A stretch of DNA of 64,000 nucleotides from contig OZ020519.1 in assembly GCA_963971425.1 (NCBI GenBank), forward strand, positions 6,402,028 to 6,466,027. The letters are read 5' to 3'. The notes under the pieces are model-generated. The model had not been told where the DNA came from and searched no databases. It worked only from the letters and a program-made list of their open reading frames with translations. A program made the position numbers and the translations under genes. Origin of the DNA: Bryoerythrophyllum caledonicum (taxonomy: Eukaryota; Streptophyta; Bryopsida; Pottiales; Pottiaceae). Shown piece by piece: positions 1-11,514 of this stretch (the first letter of the stretch is position 1; the number at the start of each line of letters is the position of its first letter).

Positions 1-49
1 TAAAGGGTTTTAGGGTTCAAGGGTTAACACGAAATCTCAATTTTAGTGT
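1..49. repeat. Truncated end of a CACTA-like MITE
   Basis: The window opens inside a repeat whose last bases read CTCAATTTTAGTGT. The same terminus ends the complete 217-bp MITE at 23445-23661. The rest of this copy lies outside the window. Confidence 0.55.
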
Positions 50-794
50 AGGTACGGTAATTTCCATCTGTAGGAGTTCAAAGCTTCCGAAAATGACGCC
101 TAGGGCAAATTGACCCCCTCGTTGGGAGGTATCCGAGGGGGCCGTGAGGTGGTGGAGCCAAACCTGGTCCCTATTTTGTTTGAGGATGGGGCCCTAATTT
201 TAACAAGGGAGGGTTGCTGGGGTAAACAATCTCCGTTGGCCCCAAATTTGTAAAAAAAAAATCCAAAAAAGCCTCTCGACCCCCCAAAATAAGAGGGCCA
301 GAAAAATGACCCCATGCAGTTAAGACGGAACCCACCTCGGGTAATTCCCAAGGACGGGGTCAATTCGCCCTGGCCCAAAATGACTGGACAAAGTGAAAAC
401 CAGCACCGAGCAGGTGTCACCACAAAGTGGCAGACTCACAAGGAGTCCACATGTGGACACACACCCAGTCACCGCCGCTCCACTTGGCTCCCCCACACGC
501 CTCCACTTGGAAAACCCCCTCTAAACCCCCACTCCCGAGTCCCGACGACGAGGTCGATCGGAATGCGCCATGCCACTGCCACACACACCATGCATGCGAA
601 ACGCATATAATATTCACGTCGCGACCGAACCTCGACCGACCTGATCTAGCATACTTATATTACGAATCTCCAACCGCATTCGATCGATCCATCTTGCGTC
701 GAAGTACGCACATTCACGTCAAGGGAATGCTGTCGACTGGAGGCGCTGATCAGGTGCAGTTTGTGAGGAGGTAAAGGTATTAAACTAGGAGGAT
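50..794 (+). promoter_or_regulatory. Upstream region of the LEA-TMEM205 gene
   Basis: This is non-coding DNA before the first ATG. A TATA-like stretch lies near 650-658. The octamer TTCACGTC occurs near 612 and again near 713; its ACGT core resembles ABA-response elements, which would suit a LEA gene. That regulatory reading is inference. Short open frames here show no recognisable protein. Confidence 0.3.
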
Positions 795-3413
795 ATGGGG
801 GGAGGATGGGGGTTGGTGGTGCTGGTTGTGTTGGTGGTGTCGCCTGCGGGCTGCGACGCGATCTGGTCGGGGAGGAAGGAGCCGGCGACGGCGGGCGAGG
901 CTGCTAGGGAGTATGCCAAGGAGGCCGTTCGCAACACGGCGGACGCCGCGGCCAATGTTGGTGAGAGTGTAAGGCAGACGGCGAATGCGGCGTACGAGAC
1001 GACGGCGAGTGCGGCGAGGACGGTGACTGGAGGCTGGAGCGACCGCGGTGGTGCGGACAGGCCCACGGGCGCTGCGTATCGCGACAGAGCAGGTTGGTGG
1101 AGATAGTCGCGCGAGCTCGGGTTTTTTTTTTTTTTTTTTTGTTGTGTGCGGTTACTGACGTGTGATGTGTTGTTCGCCTGCAGGAAACTATGTGGCGGAC
1201 ACCGCGGCCACTTCGCAGCGCAGAGCTGCGGATGCTGCAGCCGCTGTCAGGAGTACCGCTGCCGGGGTAAGCATCCGTGAGTACCTCTGCAGTTTATCAG
1301 GTCGGTTTCTTTCTGATGCATTACGCAATCCTGGTCTTGGCGTGTAACGTGGTTCATCGATACGCAGACTGCGCAAGCTGCACGCGACACAACAGCTCGG
1401 GCTTACGACGCGACAGCGGACACCGTGGGTAGCGCGAGGGACAGAGTGTGGGGGGCACCGGAACCAGAGCCGACAATCACGCAGCGCGCTGCCGAAGCTG
1501 CGCGCAGGGTAAGCACCATTTTGACCCTCTGAACCTGAGAAGATTATCAGCAAAACAACAATGATCTTAGAGTAGGGTTTCGATGCATGCACAGGCGAGT
1601 GAAAATGCGCGAGATGGCGCATCACGAGCGTACGACACGACAACTGGAACCTGGGGTTCCCGAACCGAAGACAAGAAAGGAGTGTACGACAGAGCGATAG
1701 ACTCCGTCTCGCGCGCGGGCCAGGCGACGCGCGACACGACCTACAGAGCGATGGGGTACGAGGCGCCCGCGGAGAAGAGTTACGCGTCGCGCGCGTACGA
1801 CTCCGTTGTCGGCTCCTCCTCCGACGCGTTCGACGCCGGGAAGAACCGCCTGGGCAGCATTATCGAGATCCTGGGGTGGAAGCGAGTGCCGGAGGACGAA
1901 GCGCCCACCACGAGCCATCTCGGGAGGTACTCCTCGCCCTACGACGTGGTCGTGGGCAACACGCGCTACGTGTGGAACCAGAAACCCGAGGAGCCCCAGT
2001 CCTACTACGAGAGCGCGAAAAACACAGTCGGAAGCGCAACGCAGACGGTAGCGGACAAGGCCAGAGAAGGCACAAACACGGTGTATGATGCTGCTGGACG
2101 CACCAAGGACGCAACACTGGAGACTGCGAGCCGAGCTACTGACTCCGTCAAGAACGTGGCTGGCAAAACCGGAGAGACAGTGTCGGATCTTAGCCAGAAG
2201 AGCAGGGACGTCATCAACGCCAACGCCGCTGCAGTCGAACAAAAACTAGGTCAGAACCATGTCTACACAACCAACATGCATGCTGATCCAAGGATATGTC
2301 GTAGGAACCTTCAGTTTGCACACACCTCTAAGGTTTGAGGTTTGAATCATGTGTCCAAGTAGGGTTTTTTGATTCTTTGTGCATTGATCTTTGAGGTTAG
2401 AATTACGCATCTCATGGTTGCTGATCACCTTTCCGGTTCGAATGTGCAGCTAAGCCTGGATTCTTCCGGAGGCTGTGGCGGTTGCTGCACCTGCTCACGT
2501 GGGGCGTAACGTTCGGGACGGCAGTGTGGATGACATTCATGTCGGGGCGCGTACTGCAGCAGAACATGCCGCGGGAGCAGTTCCGGACCGTGCAGACCAA
2601 GATATTCCCGTCCTACTTGCGCTTCCTCACCGCTGGGGAAGGCGCGCTCACGTTCCTCTACATGCTCTCCAGCCGCTCGTCCTGGTGGCAGATCCTCAAC
2701 TTGCTCCTCTTGTCTGGCGCCACTGCCTACAACGCTTACGTGCTAGAGCCACAAACCACCAAGGTATGGCCTCTACTCACAAAAACTCTTGGCTTACTTC
2801 AAGGAATGACCATTTCTGATTAAGGACTCCAGCATCTACTCACAAAACCTAGATTGCCACCTTCAAGGAAATGGTTTCTGATAAAAAAAAAACACCAGAA
2901 TAAGATGGGGAAGTTGGTGGCTAATCCAAACTGAGAACAATCGAGCTGAAATCTTGGTTTTTTGAAGCAACATGGATCTTCAAAGTGCATAATTCTGTAG
3001 ACACCTGTAAGTAACCACAGAAAAAACAACGACACAACAGATATGTTGCTACTTTAGGGTCTTAACAAGTTACTGATTAGGGCCTTAACAGGCTACCTTG
3101 GTAACTCGGTTCTGAATAGAGTCTTGGTTTGTCGCTGGTTACTGATTAGGGATTTGGATGGCACTGATTAAGGCCTCGGATACTGATTAGTGGTTCGGTT
3201 GGGATATGGCAGTTATATTTGGACAGGTTAAGGTTGGAGAAGGAGGAAGGGCGGGGCCTGAGCGACATTGCAGAAAGCAAGGTGACCGATGAGCTTGCGG
3301 AGAAGAACAAGAAGTTCAACGAGTTGCATGGCTACTCGGCTACGTTGAATCTGTTGAGTTTGGCTGGATTGACGTACCATGCCTGGCACATCGTCTCCAG
3401 GCTTCATGCGTAA
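795..3413 (+). CDS. LEA protein fused to a C-terminal TMEM205-like membrane domain
   Basis: The predicted product is 563 aa from six exons: 795-1092, 1184-1266, 1368-1508, 1595-2249, 2450-2763 and 3213-3413. All borders are GT-AG and in phase. Residues 1-25 look like a signal peptide or anchor (run of L and V). Residues about 30-390 are Ala/Thr/Lys/Glu-rich with 11-mer-like LEA_4 amphipathic repeats (for example AREYAKEAVRNTADAA). Residues about 395-563 form a TMEM205/DUF4149-like domain with four hydrophobic segments near 404-423, 445-465, 470-490 and 540-560, and the motif RLEKEEGRG. The same two-part architecture is known in plant proteins such as Arabidopsis At1g72100. The likely role is membrane protection during drying, perhaps in the endomembrane system; this is inferred from the LEA part. 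The last acceptor at 3212 was chosen because it is the only one keeping phase into the conserved C-terminus. Confidence 0.88.
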
Positions 3414-3787
3414 ACAAGATGATCATGGTGTTCGGATCTGTGTTTATATTGTGTATAGACGTGGGCATGTGAATCATGAAAGCGTAGGTTTGATGGGTAG
3501 CTAGCTCGGACACTATAATATTTAGAGCTTTCTTACAATTTTGCAATACCAGTAGCTGCACATTCCCCTTAACGTGTATGGTGATCTGCTTCTAGTAACC
3601 TATGTGAATTTTCTAGGGGTTTGAAGCAATTTTCCAGTGAATTCTTATCACAAAAAGCGCAGTTATATTGCAATGTTTCATTTTTATCTAGTGCACTTTC
3701 TCCACTCACCGTTTGTTCACATAATCTTGAAACAATAATATTGCTTTCAACCCAAATTGTTTCATTGAAACTGTGTACATTACATGT
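3414..3787. other. Convergent 3' UTRs and spacer
   Basis: These 374 bp lie between the stop codons of two genes that face each other. The stretch presumably holds both 3' UTRs. I see no other feature in it. Confidence 0.5.
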
Positions 3788-6452
3788 TCACCAAGGAACA
3801 CACGGACAATGACACCTTTGAACAATGTCATTTGAGTCTCCAGGTGTGATATTCTCCAGTAGTTTAATAATTTCAGAGAATGGTGGCCGTTTGGACTGCT
3901 CTTGGTTCCAGCAAGCTTGAATCAGCCTGCATGTGTGGCAAATGTTAGACCAACCGTGTTCCAGATGGTTTGCGAAGTAAACTCATGAAATTGCCGGAAT
4001 GGAGATCATAAGAGTAGAGATTACAACATCTTTAAATCGTCTTTTCAATTTTTTGTAGGTGTTTAAATAAATCTCACTTTCTAGCAGTGATGAGATGAGC
4101 CTTACTCTTTCATTCCGCGGAGGTAACTATTGGCAGCAAACGTAGGACGCACACCTTGCTCAGCTCTTTTCCTTGCAATGCCTTCAGGTGTTGCACCTGC
4201 CCCACTTTGTAGACCCTCAAACATCTATTTCAATGCAAAATGATTAGAAATTCCTAGAAAGGACGTCTACACAGACGGCATCCATTGAAAATATTCGCAA
4301 AAAGTGCCTTCAAGATTGACTGCAGGTTTGATTAGGCATTAATAGTGTTTGTTGATCTTCATTTGGTAAGACATAACACCCAAAGGACTGTCACAACATC
4401 TCGGATAGCTTCAATGATCCTTAAATAACAAAATTTGCCGTGTGTTTCCAACTCACAACCAAATTCCTTGCTTACCTTTATTTATACCTATGCTAACTTC
4501 ATCAAGAAAGTTACCTCGAATAATATGATACCGAAGGAAAATGCGTCTGCATTTGCGCCAAATGGCTCCTTCCGAAAAACCTCTGGCGCCATGTAAAGAT
4601 CTGAATACAAGAGCAAAGATCGACACATAAATAGCCATAGATAGGAGCAGGAGCTCGGAGCATTCAGAGGTCAATTTTATCCTACATGAGCCAATTTCAT
4701 TGCCCTCCGGTGATGGTGTGTACAAGATTCTTCTTATCTTTCCACAGTCCGTGATTTTCAGTTGTCCGGCTTCGTTTTGGAGCAGGTTTCTGCGCAGAGC
4801 ATCACAAGTTGACTCATAACTTCCAAATCAGTTTATCGGTGGATCTTGTAAAACACACACACAAGCATGACATGTCTCAAATTAACAGATGAAGACAAGG
4901 TTGGCTGTCCAGCTTCAGTTTAGAGCAAGTTTCTGTGCAATAGCATCACAAGTTGACATACGACTTCCACATTAGTGGTTCCTGTAAAACACACACAAAA
5001 GCGTGACATTTCTCACAAAAACTCACTTCGGTTTCAGATTTGCATGCACAACAGGGTCCTTGTGCTCATGAAGGAAGTTGATGCCCCTGCAATACCACCA
5101 CTTTTACTCATCCTGCAAATCTTAGCTGGAGCTTGAATTTTGGTAATGCAAGGTGAATGATCATGTACCGAGCGATATCAAGTGCAAATCTCACAGCGCG
5201 CTTGGGAGGCAGAGGTCCCTTCAACAGCATATCATGTAAATCACCCTGCAAAATGATCAGTTGTGCATGTCAAGACGGACATTGCAAACATTATCGACTG
5301 AGGAATTTGTTGTGTAATGTACGTACCCCTGGAAGGTACTCCGTGACGATGATGGGAGGCGGAGTCTTCGTGATAGAGCACAAAAACTGTACAATGTTGG
5401 GGTGCCGCATTTGTTCCAGCAAAAGAACCTCTGCCCTGAGTGTGTTGCTGTATCTCCAAACAGAGCGCGATTATCAACCATCACCAGTTTCAACCCCAGC
5501 GTGGCTGCCTATCACCATCTTCATCACAAGTTCTAACTCACATCCCACTCTCATGAAGATTGAAGGTTGTGGACAAAGAGTTACTTTGGCGGTTTTATGC
5601 TTGACAAAATGAGAGTTAAGGAGTATTTCCATTCACATCTCGAGAGAACACTGACATCAGAGAGTTCATGACTTACTGAATGTCAGGCTTGGTTGCGTTC
5701 GACAAGACGAGCGTCCTCGCGACCACTTTCGTCCCGCGCCAATTCACCAACCGGACCTCTTGAGTGGCGCTCTAGAAACGGTCTCAAGAGAGAGAAAAAT
5801 CAGCTCAGAATGTGATGCCAGATTCTAGAATTGTAGAGTGGTTCAGGTACTGTACCTTCCGAAACGGCGAAACGCCGGGAATGGGCTCCAGCTCCGACCG
5901 GTTAATCTCGTGGTGAAGCTGGGGGTCGTCGTCGTAAAACGCAGCATTCATCTTGCGTTTATCCTGCCATGATCACCATGAAATTATTGTGTCTAGAACA
6001 AGCAGCAGCAACTGTTTTAATGACAGTTTTGGTGCATACCTCGATTCGTCCACCATGCTGCTCGAGTGTCGTCGACACGGCCTTCCTCGCGTACTTGCGC
6101 GCGTCAGCGAGGGGCTGCAGGCACACGACGGAGAGATTCGTGAGATGATCATACGGTGCTTTTTTGGTGAGAAGGGGTGAGGTTGGTTCCTTACGGTGTC
6201 GCCCCAGCGGTCGACGGGGTTGACGTTGGCGCCGCGGCTGATGAGAAGCTCCACTACCGGGACGTGGCCCTCGCTGGCGGCCAGGTGAAGCGCGGTGCGC
6301 TTGTCATAGTCGTAGGAGTCGATGGCGGCGCCCACGTCCAGCAGCTGCTTCACGCCCGCGACGTCGCCCTCGCTGGCACTCGACAGGAGCAGCGAAGTTT
6401 GGCGCAGCGTGTCCGCCGTCGTCGCCACCGGAACTCGCTGAAACGAACTCAT
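3788..6452 (-). CDS. ILK-like ankyrin-repeat pseudokinase (Raf-like family)
   Basis: The predicted product is 413 aa from eleven exons, in coding order: 6195-6452, 6040-6114, 5856-5963, 5677-5771, 5327-5447, 5169-5245, 5027-5086, 4686-4789, 4515-4600, 4106-4224 and 3788-3926. Phases agree throughout. Residues 19-111 are ankyrin repeats (KRTALHLAASEGHVPVVELL, GANVNPVDRWGDTPLADA). Residues about 148-400 are a kinase fold like plant integrin-linked/VIK kinases, with RHPNIVQFL, VTEYLPG, YMAPEVF and RPPFSEI. Key residues are changed: the beta-3 lysine is Arg166, the HRD motif is HAN (259-261) and DFG is DCG (279-281). Helix-C Glu185 and APE are kept. From family knowledge this predicts a scaffold with little or no phosphotransfer. 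A 5' UTR intron is likely between about 6499 and 6641. A decayed second copy of exon 8 sits in the intron upstream of that exon. Confidence 0.85.
4757..5016 (-). repeat. Tandem duplication of exon 8 and its flank in the pseudokinase gene
   Basis: Positions 4757-4877 (end of exon 8 plus intron) and 4900-5016 are diverged direct copies. Both contain AGCA(A/G)GTTTCTG, then CATCACAAGTTGAC, then TGTAAAACACACAC in the same order. The second copy has an in-frame stop and no usable exon, so it is an intronic relic. Confidence 0.7.
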
Positions 6453-7914
6453 GGTGTACGTCTCGATCAAAAACTATCTTCTCCAGAGAGGGAAAATCCT
6501 GAATCAATGTTGGTGCAAACAGATCAGCGGTTCATGTCTTGCTACTCCAACAGGGAAAATTTTACAGAGATAGTTTTATGCCCACCAAGCTCCCTCGGAC
6601 AACAGAACTAGCAAAACAACAAGCAATAGAATGAAACACTCACTTCGAAAGTCTCTAAAAGACTGAGTTTATCAACCCGGATTTGCACTTTGTCTTCTGG
6701 AAAGGATTATCAATGGGGAAGAGAGCAACGAGCCTGAATCTCATAGAGAAGTACTCCTTGAATCCCAACAGACAAGAGCTGAAATGGCATGATGTCGTTG
6801 TCGTGTTGAGAGACGGCTGAAGTTGCCTGGAGCACGCATTGCCCAAAGTTGTGAGCTCGCGTGAGGACAAGTTAGCTCTTCCATGGAAGCAGGAGACAAA
6901 CATCACGAGATGGCCACTTGTGGCTTCCTAGGTGCGACGCAGAAAACAGCCACTCTCCAGGTCAGCCGCAATCTAAATCAATAAAATAAGCAAAAGCATT
7001 CTCTATATATATATATTCCTCACAGGATTCCATCAGGGGATTCAATCTCACTAAGCATGTAAACTACGCTCGAAAGTTATGATCCTCACTATCTCTTTTC
7101 CGGGCAATCAGATTTCTAAACACATGTTGCGGATGGAGGAGAATGTGCTATGTTCCGGATGAGAGATTAACACCAGCATGAATCAAGCGTTCGTTGGAAA
7201 TAGTGCTAATGTAAATAGCGTCGCGTGATGATATATGTTTCGCTATTTCAGGTCATTTAATTCCTTGTTCCCATCCATTTGTCAGTTTTTAGATGATAAA
7301 TGATAACATGTCATTACAAGTTACTACTAGCGTCGACACAACAGATAATAAAAAGTTCTCTTTTCCTAATTCTGAGTCTGTCAAGAATGACGAATGGGCA
7401 CCTTTATTTCCAAGGAGGAAACAAGTCGATTCTCAAAACATTCTTCGTTTCCAGGAGAGAAGAATGCCCATTTTCAAGGGGTCCTCTCTTTTCCTGAAGA
7501 GTTTCCATGTTCCTCTCAAGATTGAGGATAGGCAAACAACAGTAGAGAGAAAACCAAAGCAAGAGAACACAACCAAGTTCGGAATTCGCGTCATAACCAA
7601 TGCGTCTTTTGAATGGGCCATCATCTCGTACAAGTGCACCAGCTTGTCGAGAATACCGACACATCTTCCAATGCTACTAGATCATTGCTACTAATGTCCA
7701 TCTGCTCCTAAAAGTCTATCACCATTATGTGATCTAGCACACTCCCGAGATGGAATTATGGTGCCACCTACCTCACTACTACTGTACACTAGCATCATAC
7801 TACCAACTGATCTCTGTAATATAAACAACAGTTCCGAATCGCCACCTGATCCAACGTGCATGCATGCATACGTTAACCAACGACGTGAATTCCGTCGACA
7901 CTTGAGGTGATCGA
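6453..7914. other. Spacer between two minus-strand genes
   Basis: This stretch of 1.46 kb holds the 5' UTR and promoter of the pseudokinase gene and the 3' UTR of the next gene. A likely 5' UTR intron acceptor (ATTCAG) lies near 6499 and a GTGAGT donor near 6641, both on the minus strand. A short TA run lies near 7000-7016. Open frames at 7293-7694 have no recognisable motifs and were left out. Confidence 0.4.
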
Positions 7915-10662
7915 TCAGTCGCTGTCATGATCGTGAGCTTCTTCTTGCACATGATGAGATCTGGAGCGCCACACCAGGGGCTTGGTCATGGAGCGTCGGG
8001 AACTCGCGCGCGGCGTGACGGACTCGCGCTCATTGTCGTCGGACGAGGAGCTGCTGTCCACGAACTTCTTCGTCTCGCCGGTGCGCGTCGAGAAGCTCTT
8101 CTTCAGCGAGAACATGTCGGTGTCGGCGCTCGTCACCACGCGCCGCGGCTCCAGGCGCCGCCTCGATTTCCTGGTGCGGCCCCAGCGGATGGAACCTGCA
8201 GCTGCGTCCTCCTCGATCGCAGCGCGAGGACTGATGCAATTAGCCGACGGGGCGATCAGCAGCAGCTCGTCTACTGCAGGTACAACTGGTGTCGCTTCGA
8301 CGTCGTCGATGGGGACGTACTCTTCGGATGGGGATTCTTCTTCGGCGAGGTGCTGCTTCTCGGCGGCGGATGGAGGGTCGTAGTATGTAGATCCTTGGAT
8401 CCTGGTGAAGGCCACCTTGTCTGTGCAATTTTTGGAGCTTTGCCTGCGTCGTCTGGGATGTGGTACCGAGGGCAAGCTGGCGGGCGCTGGAGATTTGTCG
8501 AAGGATGAGGATGCCATGGACGGGGCTGCTGCACTTGGAGATGGCTTCTGAGGTGATGCTGTAGAAGCTGGCCATGGTGTCGAGGAAATGCGAGGTGACA
8601 ATGCGCGTCGAGGAGAGGCCGCAACCAGAGCTTTCTGTGGCGATGATCCAGCTGACGATGGCCGTGGCGAGACTGCAATTGGAGCGGGATGAGGCGACGA
8701 TGGGCGCGGAGAAGCTACAGTTGGAGGAGCCGTTTGAGGCGACGATGGCCGAGGAGAAGCTGCAATTGGCGCAAGCTGAGGCGACGATGGCCGCGGTGAG
8801 GCTGCAATTGGAGGAGCCGTTTGAGGCGACGATGGCCGAGGAGAAGCTGCAATTGGCGCAAGCTGAGGCGACGATGGCCGCGGTGAGGCTGCAATTGGAG
8901 CGGAACGTTGAGGCGACGCTGCTGACCTTGAAGCTGCAACTGGAGCGGGACGTTGAGGTGACGCTGCTTTTGAAGCTGCTCGGCAAGGAGAGGCGGCGAT
9001 TGAAGCTTGCTGAGGCGACTCAAGTGTTCTAGGAGATGGCGCCGTTGCAGGAGCATGCATATCCTCCGAAATGCGAGCGGGGAGGGTTTCCGCTTCGACT
9101 GTGGCCATGGCCGGACTAGTAACTCTAGACGACGGCGTCCTCTGCTTCCGGATCCTTGCGAGCGTCGCCTCGGCTGTTGAGGGTTGCGAACCCACTTGGA
9201 TTGGCGACGGCCGACGAGCATTCTTCTTCCTCCGCGACTCGGACAGCTCCCGGACCGCCTGCTCGAACGCCCGGATGTTCTTCTTCTCCTCGGCTCGCTC
9301 GGCTCGCTCCGCTTGCTCAGTGCGCTCCCGCGGGATCCCGTCGTACACCCACTGCGGGATCTTCTCGACGGGGTTGCCGAGCGGGACAGAGGAGAGGTTC
9401 GGCAGGCGCGGTGAGAAGCCCTTGGGCGGCGGGGGTTGCAGGCTCTGCAGGAGGAGCGGGGAGAATTGCGGAGGAGGGAGCACCTTCTCCGACATGAGCC
9501 CCTTAGAAGCGCGCGCCGGGAGCGGCGAGTAGGCCGCCTTCTCCGCCTGCGAAATCTTCAGGTGGCGCAGTAGCGGCGGACTTTCGCCTGCAACATCCGG
9601 CGCAGGCGGCGCGACGGCTGCAACCCTGGTCCTGCTCTTCTCCGCGCTCGCAGTACTCGACGCCACACCCTCACCCTCCATCGAATTCGCATTCCTCGCG
9701 TGCGCAACGTCGGAGGCTGCGTTGGATTCCGCCAGCAGCTTCTCGATGGACTGCAACGCCTGCGCATCGGAGACGCGCTCCACATTGACGCTCCTCGTCA
9801 CTCCCTCCGGCGCCTTCCTCGTCTCCTTGCCCGTGAGGATTGGCGCCAGGGAAATGTGAGGACGCAGGTCGGACTCCTTCACCACTTTCGCTTGCCCATT
9901 GCGAGGCGTTGGCGGTGGCGGTAACGACCTCGCCACCACTTCTTGCCTGCAGCTCACCACTGGCGCAACAGAAGCTGCAACAGAAGCTGCAACCGAAACC
10001 ACAACCGTTGGAGCTGGAGGAGCTTTCTCTTCCGGCGTCTCTGCTTTGCGAGGCGTTGTCGGTGGCGCATCTTGTGATCTGGGTGTTGGAATTGTCGACG
10101 TTGTCGGCGGCCGGATTGCAGGTGGTGGTGGCACGGGTTGCTGCTGATCCTCTTGTTCGCCCCATCCTGGCCTGGACTCGTACTCCTTGACCCAGTTATC
10201 CCACCAATCCTCCTCGCTTTCCTCCACGGGCGGCGTCGGAGCCGGAGCGCCGATCCTCTCCACGGGCAATTCGTGATGCCACGGCGTGGGAGCTGCTGCG
10301 GGCGCGACGACGTCGATGTTGAAGAGGTTCCGGTGAGCGCCGTAGCCGCGGTGGTGGCGCTGCTCCTGATCATCATCCTCACGACTCGGGGGCACCCAGC
10401 GACTGACGCCGTGCTCGCGGCCCAGGTGTGACTCCAGCTGCTGGCCCGGCCCTCCCTCCGCCTTGATCTTCTCCATCTGCGAGCCCACGCTCACAAGCGC
10501 CACCACGCAGAGCGCCGTGGACATGAGCAGCGGCGAGAAGTACACCACCAACGGAAAGAACGGCGGCGTGAAGATGAGCAGCAACAGCCCCGTGAGCACC
10601 GGATGGTTCCATAGCAATGTCACAACTCCCAACGCCTCCTTCACATGCACCCCTCCCCTCAT
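7915..10662 (-). CDS. Large membrane-anchored Pro/Ser-rich protein with SPR-type repeats
   Basis: A single uninterrupted frame of 915 aa. Residues about 15-62 form two hydrophobic segments (VVTLLWNHPVLTGLLLLIF and a second ending at VALVSVG). The remainder is low-complexity and charged. The C-terminus carries a basic patch (RKSRRRLEPRRV) and an acidic serine run (SSSSSDD). Residues about 585-700 hold seven or more imperfect 14-15-aa repeats of the form AASPRPSSPQLAPI. The arrangement of an N-terminal membrane hairpin followed by a long disordered tail resembles plant proteins annotated as cardiomyopathy-associated-like (for example At5g17910), but function is unknown. SP-rich repeats suggest phosphorylation or microtubule or membrane-contact binding; that is inference. 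No introns are needed. Overlapping open frames on the other strand at the repeats are shadows. Confidence 0.75.
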   Translation of the reverse strand: MRGGVHVKEALGVVTLLWNHPVLTGLLLLIFTPPFFPLVVYFSPLLMSTALCVVALVSVGSQMEKIKAEGGPGQQLESHLGREHGVSRWVPPSREDDDQEQRHHRGYGAHRNLFNIDVVAPAAAPTPWHHELPVERIGAPAPTPPVEESEEDWWDNWVKEYESRPGWGEQEDQQQPVPPPPAIRPPTTSTIPTPRSQDAPPTTPRKAETPEEKAPPAPTVVVSVAASVAASVAPVVSCRQEVVARSLPPPPTPRNGQAKVVKESDLRPHISLAPILTGKETRKAPEGVTRSVNVERVSDAQALQSIEKLLAESNAASDVAHARNANSMEGEGVASSTASAEKSRTRVAAVAPPAPDVAGESPPLLRHLKISQAEKAAYSPLPARASKGLMSEKVLPPPQFSPLLLQSLQPPPPKGFSPRLPNLSSVPLGNPVEKIPQWVYDGIPRERTEQAERAERAEEKKNIRAFEQAVRELSESRRKKNARRPSPIQVGSQPSTAEATLARIRKQRTPSSRVTSPAMATVEAETLPARISEDMHAPATAPSPRTLESPQQASIAASPCRAASKAASPQRPAPVAASRSAASPQRSAPIAASPRPSSPQLAPIAASPRPSSPQTAPPIAASPRPSSPQLAPIAASPRPSSPQTAPPTVASPRPSSPHPAPIAVSPRPSSAGSSPQKALVAASPRRALSPRISSTPWPASTASPQKPSPSAAAPSMASSSFDKSPAPASLPSVPHPRRRRQSSKNCTDKVAFTRIQGSTYYDPPSAAEKQHLAEEESPSEEYVPIDDVEATPVVPAVDELLLIAPSANCISPRAAIEEDAAAGSIRWGRTRKSRRRLEPRRVVTSADTDMFSLKKSFSTRTGETKKFVDSSSSSDDNERESVTPRASSRRSMTKPLVWRSRSHHVQEEAHDHDSD
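8721..8894 (-). repeat. Two near-perfect 87-bp coding repeats
   Basis: Units start at 8721 and 8808. Each is 87 bp (29 codons), with a diverged unit continuing from 8895 and others on both sides. They encode pairs of the SPR-type peptide repeat. The near identity points to recent expansion or homogenisation that kept the frame. Confidence 0.85.
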
Positions 10663-10949
10663 CTCTCCTCCTCCCCCCCCCCCTCACCTCCCTCCCCTCA
10701 TACACCTACCGACACCTCCCCTCTCCACTCTCAATCCACTGCCAACCAGAATTCCACTCCCACCGTCACCATTCCATCGCCAACCATCCCCAGCTCCACC
10801 AACCAACTCCTCAAACTCACCACCACCTTCCAATCCACAACTCAATTCCAAAAACTCAACCTCCTTAAAAAAAAAGGCACCTCCTTGGCTAACAAGGCAC
10901 CTGCAAACGTGACGAACTAGATTGAATTCCAGGAACTAGACTAGTGCTT

Positions 10950-10982
<33 letters not shown>

Positions 10983-11514
10983 CACACACAGACACAAAAG
11001 AAACTATAATCTCCTCCAAGTATGCACCTTGATGCAAACGACAAGAAGGTGGAGTGGTGAGCGCTACGCTATTAAGTTAATGTGGGTGGGCGTGCATGCG
11101 ACACTCACACTGCACACAAAGAACGAAGTGGTTGCAGTAATTTAGTGAGTCATGGCACCTATGAGGCTGCTAATATGGCAGTCAGTGGCAGCAGACAACT
11201 GTGGGCGCCAGAACAGACAGAGCCGGTGGCGCTCTTGTAGTGTGTAAGAATTGCCAGCCGGGAAAAAGCACCTTTTTCATGCACCTTTTTTGTCGCCTCC
11301 TTCAGCTTGTGAACCGACGGTTGCGGCTGCCTGTTCCGGGTGGAACTGTCGTAGAGGTCCTTCGGGGCGGACGTCGGTTCTGGGTGGAACACGTGTGGTC
11401 GTTTTTTTCTTCTCCTTCTCTTTTTTTTCCTTCTCCTTCTCCTTGCTTTTTTTTTCTCCTTCTCCTTGTTTTTTTTTTTTTTTTGGGAATCACTAGAAAT
11501 TGGCGCTTGCTTTG
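10663..11514. other. Upstream region with simple repeats
   Basis: This is the promoter side of the SPR-repeat gene. It holds a C-rich and CT-rich tract (10660-10740), a CA/GA microsatellite at 10951-10998, and pyrimidine tracts at about 11400-11482. No gene is visible. Confidence 0.45.

Noticed and set aside
1-30. Telomere-like words (TTTAGGGTT) at the window start
   Set aside because: Only two or three degenerate copies followed at once by a MITE end; not a telomeric array.
8574-9032. Plus-strand frame rich in EATMAEEKLQL-type repeats
   Set aside because: It is the antisense shadow of the SPR-repeat coding region; the repeat period keeps both strands open.
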